DNA from: Pedobacter sp.
Lineage (GTDB): Bacteria; Bacteroidota; Bacteroidia; Sphingobacteriales; Sphingobacteriaceae
Reading direction: 5' to 3'
NCBI GenBank assembly: GCA_028287885.1
Contig: JAQBOT010000131.1
Location: forward strand, 1 to 5,223
DNA: 5,223 nucleotides
This document shows positions 1 through 5,223 of the stretch, piece after piece (within the stretch, counting starts at the first letter, position 1; every line of letters begins with the position of its first letter). Position numbers and translations under genes: made by a program. The notes under the pieces were generated by a model. It saw nothing but the letters and a program-made list of their open reading frames with translations, was not told the origin of the DNA and did not search any database.

Positions 1-15
1 AAAATAGCTGTTCAT
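1..15 (-). CDS. possible 5' end of a next operon gene (cut by window edge)
   Basis: Reading the minus strand, the stop codon of the barrel gene (TAA, 21-19) is followed by three bases (GGT) and then an ATG at 15-13. This frame stays open to the window edge and reads M-N-S-Y-F. The tight spacing matches the close packing of the three genes upstream, so it could be the first codons of a fourth co-transcribed gene. Only five codons are visible and there is no well-placed ribosome binding site (an AAGG lies only one base before the ATG). Nothing can be said about function, and it could be a chance ATG. Confidence 0.2.
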
Positions 16-18
16 ACC

Positions 19-858
19 TTAAAATCTAAAAGCCATACCAAGATAGTATGTTTTTTTGGCATCGTGCTGTAATCCGTAATTTAAACCGGCATCCATCTTA
101 ACGTTTTCGCCCAGGCCAAACTGCAACGCCCCATTAAGGTAGTTGGACCAGCTTCTATCTTTGAAGTTGTACGTATAATAAGTCTCAGCCATGGCGTCAA
201 GGTCTTTAACAATTTCCCGACTGATGGTAAGTGACTGCAAGAATTCTGTATGCAATGCATCCGCTTCTTTGTCTTTGAGTCTGTCGCCCTCCAACTGCAT
301 GCTCAACTTCCATTCGTTGGGCAACTTAAGTTCCATAGGTAGAATGAAGCCTGCTTCAAACCGGCTGTCCGATTCATATTTCGCAGTAGGAATATTAATA
401 TATGGCAATAGGGAGATCGCGAAATCCCCTCCAAAATTACCGAGTAGATTTTGTTTCAAGCGGATGTTAATATTGCCGGTGCCGCTCTTGGTTTGTTTTA
501 TGCCGGTAGCGGCATCTATTTCCTGTTGTGACCCAAAAGATTCCAAGCCGACTTGCAAGTCCAGGCTGTTTGTTATCCCCGCCTTGAAATTAAAATGGTT
601 AAAGAGAAATGTTTTTTGGTCCTTGTTTTCCAGTGACTCTTTTTCAAAGCTCAGTAGGTCTGTTTCATACTGAAAGTGCCCTGCATCAATCGTAAACGGA
701 GTTTCAGTAATACCTGGTCGATCGGTCTCCATCTCCCTCATTTGTTCTTTTGGTATCGGATGGAACAGGGAATATTTAACTGCAGACTGTTGCTGGGCAT
801 AGGAAAAAAATGGAACTATGGCAGTAAAGCCAACTAGGAAAGCAACTGTTTTTTTCAT
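19..858 (-). CDS. outer-membrane beta-barrel protein, 'transporter' / phenol MetA-pathway family
   Basis: This 279-residue exported protein is probably an outer-membrane beta-barrel of the family often labelled 'transporter' or 'MetA-pathway of phenol degradation' (Phenol_MetA_deg, PF13557). A signal peptide covers residues 1-21: KK, a hydrophobic stretch, then S-Y-A before Q22. The family's hallmark follows at 44-55 (ETDRPGITETPF), then H-F-Q-Y-E-T-D at 61-67. The rest alternates polar and hydrophobic residues as in beta strands, with short turns (for example AGITNSLDLQVGLE near 93-106 and GGDFAISLLPYINIP near 143-157). It ends in Y-Y-L-G-M-A-F-R-F, and a terminal phenylalanine is typical of barrels inserted by the BAM machinery. 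The family name comes from a phenol-degradation locus and does not establish substrate; many Bacteroidota members have unknown cargo. The gene starts 33 bases after the peptidase stop with no terminator between, so co-transcription is likely. The start is set by the signal peptide; no Shine-Dalgarno sequence is evident. Family call fairly sure, function unknown. Confidence 0.8.
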   Translation of the reverse strand: MKKTVAFLVGFTAIVPFFSYAQQQSAVKYSLFHPIPKEQMREMETDRPGITETPFTIDAGHFQYETDLLSFEKESLENKDQKTFLFNHFNFKAGITNSLDLQVGLESFGSQQEIDAATGIKQTKSGTGNINIRLKQNLLGNFGGDFAISLLPYINIPTAKYESDSRFEAGFILPMELKLPNEWKLSMQLEGDRLKDKEADALHTEFLQSLTISREIVKDLDAMAETYYTYNFKDRSWSNYLNGALQFGLGENVKMDAGLNYGLQHDAKKTYYLGMAFRF

Positions 859-891
859 AGTTGATATAACTAGCTATGGATTGAAGTTGTT

Positions 892-2193
892 TTACAGCAC
901 TTCAAAGAATTTAACCATCAGCTTGAAGTAATTCTCAAATGAAGTTAATGGTAAGGTTTCCGAACAGTCGTAAATATCATGGTAAGCCTGAATTCCGCCT
1001 AGGGTGTAAATAAAGAACGAGGGTACCCCTACTCCATAAAAGCGACAATGATCACTTATGCAGGCTTCACCACGAATATCGATCTTCGGAAGGAGCTTAA
1101 ATGTTGCATTTAGGTTTACCAGTGTTTGAAATTGCTCTTTGAAAACAGATCCATTTACTACCTTGATTCCTTCCTCTCCTGTACCTGCCAGATCAAAGTT
1201 GATAAGAAATTTAATCTTGTTAAGTTGAATTAATGGATGCTCTACAAAGGCTTTTGAGCCAAGCAGACCGATCTCCTCACCTGAAAAAGCCAGGAAGACG
1301 GTATTGTATTTTGGTTTATGCTGCCCATAATATCGCGCAAAGCTTAGCATCATTGCGGTCCCACTCGCGTTATCATTGGCTCCTGGGAAATAAACCGCTG
1401 TGCCCATCATACCCAGGTGATCAAAGTGTGCGGAGATCACGACCGTGGAGTCGGAGTTTGATGTTCCTCTGACCATACCTACCACATTCCGGGTAGTATA
1501 ATCTGGGTAAAATTTGGCATCCACATCTACTGTAACTTTTTTAATGCTTGCTGGATCCAAATCTTTCTTGTTCACTGTGATGACAGGTCGTGCGGCCTGG
1601 TAAGTTAAGGTTGTCCAGGTAAGCTTTTCCGAAGTAAACATGATTAGTCCTTTGATCGCAATACTTTCGTCCCCAAGCAAGCGTTGGATGTTTGATTGTA
1701 TGCTGGCCTTTTCTACTTTGCTTACAGATGAATCCGGTCGCTGGTCAATCATGAGGAAGGCATTCTGTGCTTTGCTTATCAACAAGTCAAATTTCTCAGA
1801 CGTGTTTAGATCGCTTTGCCGGATTGAAAGTACAGGAAAAGTACCATCGACTGAGGGACTGCTTGCATCAACTAAATAATCAGCCCCTGCTACCAAGGAC
1901 TGATTATTTAATCTGAGTTCCATCTTCCCGGGAAAGGTATTCACTGGAATGTTAAAACTTTGGAAATAAGAACCTGCATTCAGTGGGACTAAGCCATATT
2001 TTTCAAACAAACTAGCGATATAATCAGACGCAATCGTTTCCCCATTCTGTACATACCCACGTCCCTTAAATGCGGGAGAAGCCAAAGTCTTTACAATCCT
2101 GCGCGCATAGCCCAAGTCCTGCGAGAAACATGCGATAGAACTGAGCAACATCAAGCTGCAAAGTAAAAAAGCCGGGATTAATTTTCCTCGCAT
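892..2193 (-). CDS. secreted M28 family zinc metallopeptidase
   Basis: This is a 433-residue co-catalytic di-zinc aminopeptidase-type enzyme (Peptidase_M28, PF04389), expected to cleave residues from peptides in the periplasm or outside the cell. I chose the ATG at 2193: the signal peptide then begins at once (MRGKLIP, hydrophobic core, ACFSQ near residue 25), and the start lies 10 bases after the mannosidase stop. An in-frame ATG at 2253 would add 20 residues that bury the signal and overlap the upstream gene. Residues about 90-225 look like a PA-type insert ending in AARPVITVNKKDL. The M28 core carries every expected residue: SAHFDHLG (ligand H256, D258), GANDNASG (bridging D274), SGEE (catalytic E306, ligand E307), NFDLAG (D334) and AYHDIYD (H405). 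It should therefore be active. No C-terminal sorting domain follows the catalytic domain. A cysteine at 22 (SIAC) is a poor lipobox, so a lipoprotein is possible but less likely. The exact cleavage preference (amino- or carboxypeptidase) cannot be read from sequence. Confidence 0.93.
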   Translation of the reverse strand: MRGKLIPAFLLCSLMLLSSIACFSQDLGYARRIVKTLASPAFKGRGYVQNGETIASDYIASLFEKYGLVPLNAGSYFQSFNIPVNTFPGKMELRLNNQSLVAGADYLVDASSPSVDGTFPVLSIRQSDLNTSEKFDLLISKAQNAFLMIDQRPDSSVSKVEKASIQSNIQRLLGDESIAIKGLIMFTSEKLTWTTLTYQAARPVITVNKKDLDPASIKKVTVDVDAKFYPDYTTRNVVGMVRGTSNSDSTVVISAHFDHLGMMGTAVYFPGANDNASGTAMMLSFARYYGQHKPKYNTVFLAFSGEEIGLLGSKAFVEHPLIQLNKIKFLINFDLAGTGEEGIKVVNGSVFKEQFQTLVNLNATFKLLPKIDIRGEACISDHCRFYGVGVPSFFIYTLGGIQAYHDIYDCSETLPLTSFENYFKLMVKFFEVL

Positions 2194-2203
2194 ACGCTTG
2201 ATG

Positions 2204-4495
2204 CTATTTCCGGTTTGGTTTGGCAGACATGATGAATTGAATATTCCCACCATTCATGATCTCATTGTGCGTGATGTAGGTACGCGTTAGAGCCTGACCA
2301 TTCAAGATCACCTTGGAAACATATACATTCTTGTCGCTCTGGTTTTTGGTTGTAACCTTAAAGGTCTTGCCATTTTCCAGGTTCAATGTTGCATTAACCA
2401 CACCCGGGCTTCCCAACTCATAGTTTAACGATCCAGGAGCCATTGGGTAAAATCCCAGTGAACTGAACAAATACCATGCACTCATCTGACCACAGTCGTC
2501 ATTGCCGCCCAAGCCATCTGATGTAGGCAGATACATTTTCTTCAATACCATGCGCAGCCGTTCCTGTGCTTTCCATGGGGAGCCCGTATAGTTGTACAGA
2601 TAGGCAGCATGGTGAGCCGGCTCATTCCCGTGTACATAATTCCCAATAATGCCTTCTCTTGTAATATCTTCTGTCTCCGCGAAAAACTCGTCTGGCAGGT
2701 GCATGGTGAACAAAGAATCCAGGTGTGTTTCAAAGTGCTTCTTCCCTCCTCTTAAGGCTATTAAGGCATTTGGATCCTGCGGCACATACAAGCTGTAGTT
2801 CCAGGCGTTTCCTTCTATAAAACCTTGTCCGTTGGTACTTAGTACATCGAATTTAGATCTGAAAGTTCCATCCTTTAACCTTGGGCGCATAAAGCCCGAT
2901 TTGGCGTCGTAGACATTCTTCCAGTTCTCAGCACGTTTGCTGAATTCTGTAAAGATTGCTGTGTTGTTAAGCTTTTTAGCAAGTTGCGCGATGCACCAGT
3001 CGTCATAAGCGTATTCCAGTGTATTTGAAACTGAAGTGCCATTAGATTCTGAGGAAATATATCCTCTGTCTATATACTCGCCGATTCCCTCATAGCTGCG
3101 GTGTCTAGCCGTGGTAACACAAGCATCGAGTGCAGCGTTCGCATCGCCAGTATAATTGCCTTTTATAATGGCGTCTGTAATTACGGAAACACTATGGTAG
3201 CCACTCATACACCAGTTGTCGTTTGCCGAGTTCGACCACACGGGCAGCATCTTTAGTACACTCTGGTCATAATGGGCCAGCATGGAAGAAACCATATCCG
3301 CATTGCGCTTTGGTTGTATAATGTTGAATAAGGGATGCAAAGCACGATACGTATCCCACAAAGAGAAAGTCGAGTAATTATTGAATCCTTCTGCCTTGTG
3401 GTTGTTTTGATCTAAACCGCGGTATTCGCCATTCACGTCGGTATAAAGGGTTGGATTTATAAAAGTATGGTACATGGCCGTGTAGAAGTTGATCTTGTCG
3501 TCCTCGTTGATCGTGGTTACTGCAATTTTGTTCAATTCTTTATTCCAGCTCTGTTGACCGGCAGCTTTAACCTGTTCAAAATCCCAACCTGGTGCCTCTG
3601 CTTTCAGGTTCATTAAGGCATTCTCCTGGCTAACGGGTGATAAGGCAAACTTCATTTTAATCTTTTCACCAGCTTCGGTTTTGAAGTCGAAGTAAGCTCT
3701 GATCTTCCTTCCTGCCATCTCTGGGAAGTTCTTGTTCTGATCAAACTTACCCCAAAAGCCACGGTATACCTGCTTGGCATCGTAATTCTTCTGGCCATAA
3801 CTACTGAAAGGCTTGGAGAAGGTCATCGCGAAATATACTGTCCTGGTTCTTGCCCATCCAGTGGTCTGCCTGTAGCCGGTTACCAAGGTATCATTCACCA
3901 CACGCACAAAGGTCCAGACTTCTTTATCATCATAGTTATATAGGCCGGCCATCATATCTAGGATGATGTGCGATTGATCTGATTTGGGGAAGGTATACTG
4001 GTGAAATCCTACCCGTGGCGTGGTTGTCATTTCTGCCGTGATGTTATCGTCGTCAAGCTTCACCTTATAATAGTTAGCCTCAACAACCTCATTCTTATGA
4101 CTAAAAGCGGAACGGTATCCATCTTCAGGATGGGCCGCAGTACCTGGGTTTAATTGGAGCTTTCCAACGGTCGGCATGACCAGGAAATCACCCAGATCAG
4201 AATGCCCCGTACCGCTAAAGTGCGTATGACTAAATCCTACAATCGTTTTGTCTGAATATTGGTAACCTGCACAGTATTTATAAACATCCGGATTATACTT
4301 TCCATTTTGCGCATAGGAAATCGTGTCGGTCTCCGGGCTTAACTGAACAGCGCCGAAAGGAACAGTAGCCCCAGGGAAAGTATGCCCCATTTTCTCTGTG
4401 CCAATTATAGGCCTTACATATTGGTAAGGTTGTTTTTGGGCGAGAGCCGCCGTTGTACAAAAGAGAGCGCATAGACCTGCAATAATTTTCTTCAT
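2204..4495 (-). CDS. GH92 family alpha-mannosidase, secreted
   Basis: This 763-residue protein has the usual length for glycoside hydrolase family 92, calcium-dependent inverting exo-alpha-mannosidases that remove mannose from N-glycans, yeast mannan and related glycans. A signal peptide spans residues 1-19 (MKKIIAGLCALFCTTAALA, cut before Q20); no convincing lipobox is seen, so it is probably periplasmic or released. The N-terminal beta-sandwich domain (about 24-270) begins with YVRPIIGTEKMGHTFPGATV and contains GFSHTHFSGTGHSDLGDF (87-104). The (alpha/alpha)6 catalytic domain (about 276-740) shows STFSLWDTYRALHPL (375-389), CMSGYHSVSVITDA (429-442), EGNAWNY (561-567), HGNEPAHH (622-629) and GGNDDCGQMSAWY (663-675). 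From family knowledge, E561 should be the catalytic acid and the Asp residues of GGNDDCG (666/667) lie in the base region; I have not aligned them to a solved structure. Linkage preference (1,2 / 1,3 / 1,4 / 1,6) cannot be decided. It is the first gene of the minus-strand unit and faces the divergent amidohydrolase. The reading frame is intact. Confidence 0.95.
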   Translation of the reverse strand: MKKIIAGLCALFCTTAALAQKQPYQYVRPIIGTEKMGHTFPGATVPFGAVQLSPETDTISYAQNGKYNPDVYKYCAGYQYSDKTIVGFSHTHFSGTGHSDLGDFLVMPTVGKLQLNPGTAAHPEDGYRSAFSHKNEVVEANYYKVKLDDDNITAEMTTTPRVGFHQYTFPKSDQSHIILDMMAGLYNYDDKEVWTFVRVVNDTLVTGYRQTTGWARTRTVYFAMTFSKPFSSYGQKNYDAKQVYRGFWGKFDQNKNFPEMAGRKIRAYFDFKTEAGEKIKMKFALSPVSQENALMNLKAEAPGWDFEQVKAAGQQSWNKELNKIAVTTINEDDKINFYTAMYHTFINPTLYTDVNGEYRGLDQNNHKAEGFNNYSTFSLWDTYRALHPLFNIIQPKRNADMVSSMLAHYDQSVLKMLPVWSNSANDNWCMSGYHSVSVITDAIIKGNYTGDANAALDACVTTARHRSYEGIGEYIDRGYISSESNGTSVSNTLEYAYDDWCIAQLAKKLNNTAIFTEFSKRAENWKNVYDAKSGFMRPRLKDGTFRSKFDVLSTNGQGFIEGNAWNYSLYVPQDPNALIALRGGKKHFETHLDSLFTMHLPDEFFAETEDITREGIIGNYVHGNEPAHHAAYLYNYTGSPWKAQERLRMVLKKMYLPTSDGLGGNDDCGQMSAWYLFSSLGFYPMAPGSLNYELGSPGVVNATLNLENGKTFKVTTKNQSDKNVYVSKVILNGQALTRTYITHNEIMNGGNIQFIMSAKPNRK

Positions 4496-4682
4496 TGTAT
4501 GAAACTTGATTTAAGCATTGATATGCAATAATACGGTTACAAACACGATTAATCAGGCATTTTTTGTCTCAATTTCATTGCATTCTGCATAAAGACCTGA
4601 ATGCAGAATAAAAACTTGTGGTTTTTAGTAATAACTTTAAGCATTTAGATTATTTCCAAAAACCAACAATCAAAATAAATTG
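4496..4682. promoter_or_regulatory. divergent intergenic region between mannosidase and amidohydrolase genes
   Basis: This AT-rich 187-base stretch separates two genes transcribed away from each other, so it must contain the promoter for the amidohydrolase and very probably the one for the minus-strand unit. It holds a perfect inverted repeat at 4582-4609, described separately. I looked for the Bacteroidota vegetative promoter (TTG near -33, TAnnTTTG near -7). On the plus strand, TAACTTTA at 4632-4639 differs from the -7 consensus only at the last base, but no TTG stands at the right distance before it. On the minus strand only a weak TGTTTG is seen, around 4539-4544. Neither is good enough to name as a promoter. 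No Shine-Dalgarno sequence precedes either start codon, as is common in this phylum. No small gene or structured RNA was recognised. Confidence 0.6.
4582..4609. repeat. perfect 9-bp inverted repeat, candidate operator
   Basis: ATTCTGCAT (4582-4590) is matched by its exact reverse complement ATGCAGAAT (4601-4609) across a 10-base spacer, giving arm centres 19 bases apart, close to two helical turns. It lies 86 bases from the mannosidase start and 73 bases from the amidohydrolase start. This geometry suits a dimeric DNA-binding regulator. As RNA it would form a moderately stable stem, but with no following U-run it does not look like a terminator. The role is inferred. Confidence 0.5.
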
Positions 4683-5223
4683 ATGAACCATTTAAAACGC
4701 GCCATTACGCTTCTCTTTTGTTTAGTTTCTCTACAAACATTTGCACAGAATAGTTATCGTTTGAAACCTGCACAGGTTTTTGATGGGGATGTGATGCATA
4801 AAGATTGGGAAGTTCTTGTAAAAGGGAACAAAATTGTTGCAGCTGGCGCCTCCCTTTCCATGCAGGGAGAAGATTCTGTTATCGTTGTAGAGCTTCCGGG
4901 ATGTACATTATTGCCAGGGATGATTGAGGGTCATTCCCATTTGTTCCTCCACCCCTATAATGAAACAAGCTGGAACGACCAGGTTTTGAACGAAAGTCGA
5001 GTGGAGAGAACCGCACGTGCCGTTGAGCATGCAAGACGTACATTGCTTGCCGGTGTTACAACCGTACGTGACCTTGGTACTGAAGGTGCCATGTATGATG
5101 ATGTGAGCCTGAAAAAGACGATTGAAAAAGGTGTTATTCCGGGACCAAGAATGCTGGTTGCAACCCGTGCAATTGTTGCAACAGGAGCTTATGGCCCTAA
5201 AGCCGAAGTTCCGGAACAGGAGA
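4683..5223 (+). CDS. secreted metal-dependent amidohydrolase, 5' part (runs off window)
   Basis: This is the first 180 codons of an amidohydrolase-superfamily enzyme, related to the imidazolonepropionase-like / Xaa-Pro dipeptidase group of metal-dependent hydrolases. Such proteins are usually a little over 400 residues, so roughly 40 percent is visible. It starts at the ATG at 4683 with a signal peptide, residues 1-21 (MNHLKRAI, hydrophobic core, LQTFA before Q22), so it is exported, unlike the cytoplasmic HutI enzyme of histidine breakdown. The small N-terminal beta domain follows (KPAQVFDGDV, then VLVKGNKIVAAG at 44-55). LPGMIEGHSHLFLHP (77-91) contains the HxH metal pair H84 and H86. LLAGVTTVRDLGTEG (about 120-134) and GVIPGPRMLVA are typical of the barrel. 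The carbamylated lysine, the remaining histidines and the catalytic Asp lie beyond the window, so activity cannot be judged. An in-frame TTG directly before the ATG is a less likely start. It is divergent from the mannosidase gene. Superfamily sure; substrate (peptide, cyclic amide or other) unknown. Confidence 0.88.
   Translation, partial: MNHLKRAITLLFCLVSLQTFAQNSYRLKPAQVFDGDVMHKDWEVLVKGNKIVAAGASLSMQGEDSVIVVELPGCTLLPGMIEGHSHLFLHPYNETSWNDQVLNESRVERTARAVEHARRTLLAGVTTVRDLGTEGAMYDDVSLKKTIEKGVIPGPRMLVATRAIVATGAYGPKAEVPEQE

Noticed and set aside
191..673. 160-codon open frame on the plus strand inside the barrel gene
   Set aside because: It is antisense to a well-supported gene. Its translation is low-complexity serine- and leucine-rich text with no recognisable domain, signal or conserved motif.
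859..891. Terminator or separate promoter between the M28 and barrel genes
   Set aside because: Only 33 bases, with a trivial AGTT/AACT pair and no GC-rich stem or T-run; continuous transcription is the simpler reading.
1233..1472. 79-codon plus-strand frame opposite the M28 gene
   Set aside because: It lies opposite the conserved zinc-binding region of the peptidase, whose codon constraints explain it; no protein features.
1640..1879. 79-codon plus-strand frame opposite the M28 gene
   Set aside because: Antisense shadow without motif or start signal.
2114..2193. M28 peptidase as a lipoprotein (SIAC around Cys22 of the chosen start)
   Set aside because: The -3 position is serine instead of a large hydrophobic residue, and no acidic/lysine surface-export signal follows. 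An ordinary signal peptide ending CFS before Q explains the segment better, though a loose lipobox cannot be excluded.
2542..2733. 63-codon minus-strand frame inside the mannosidase gene
   Set aside because: Out-of-frame shadow of the conserved GH92 catalytic domain; Cys/Trp/Arg-rich translation with no family resemblance.
19..4495. Polysaccharide utilization locus
   Set aside because: No SusC/SusD pair, hybrid two-component sensor, sigma/anti-sigma pair or second glycosidase is visible; one GH92 gene is not enough to call it.
4616..4639. Bacteroidota promoter for the amidohydrolase: TTG at 4616 with TAACTTTA at 4632
   Set aside because: The spacing between the two elements is about 13 bases, shorter than the usual 19-21, and the -7 element lacks its final G.

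Overview
The window looks like a piece of a Bacteroidota chromosome, most likely a Sphingobacteriaceae/Pedobacter-type organism. This rests on moderate-to-low GC by eye, signal peptides ending in ...A-Q or ...S-Q, translation starts without a clear Shine-Dalgarno sequence, and the kinds of proteins present (GH92 mannosidase, secreted M28 peptidase, secreted amidohydrolase). The genus is an inference from protein style; no marker gene is present.

Layout: three genes lie head-to-tail on the minus strand and are read from right to left. They are a GH92 family alpha-mannosidase (4495 to 2204), an M28 family zinc metallopeptidase (2193 to 892) and an outer-membrane beta-barrel protein of the 'transporter / MetA-pathway of phenol degradation' family (858 to 19). 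The gaps are only 10 and 33 bases, with no terminator-like hairpin, so they probably form one transcription unit. An ATG three bases after the last stop hints that a fourth gene follows beyond the left edge. A 187-base intergenic region (4496-4682) separates this unit from a divergent plus-strand gene, the 5' part of a secreted amidohydrolase that runs off the right edge. This region holds a perfect 9-bp inverted repeat, a candidate operator for one or both directions.

Working together (inference): all four proteins carry export signals, so this is an envelope or secreted set. The mannosidase would trim alpha-linked mannose from glycans or glycoproteins. The M28 peptidase, and possibly the divergent amidohydrolase (several relatives are Xaa-Pro dipeptidases), would hydrolyse peptides, and the barrel sits in the outer membrane. 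A glycoprotein or glycopeptide scavenging role is plausible but unproven. No SusC/SusD pair, sulfatase, sensor or sigma/anti-sigma gene is visible, so this is not a recognisable polysaccharide utilization locus within the window. I found no RNA gene, CRISPR array, insertion sequence or clearly new system.
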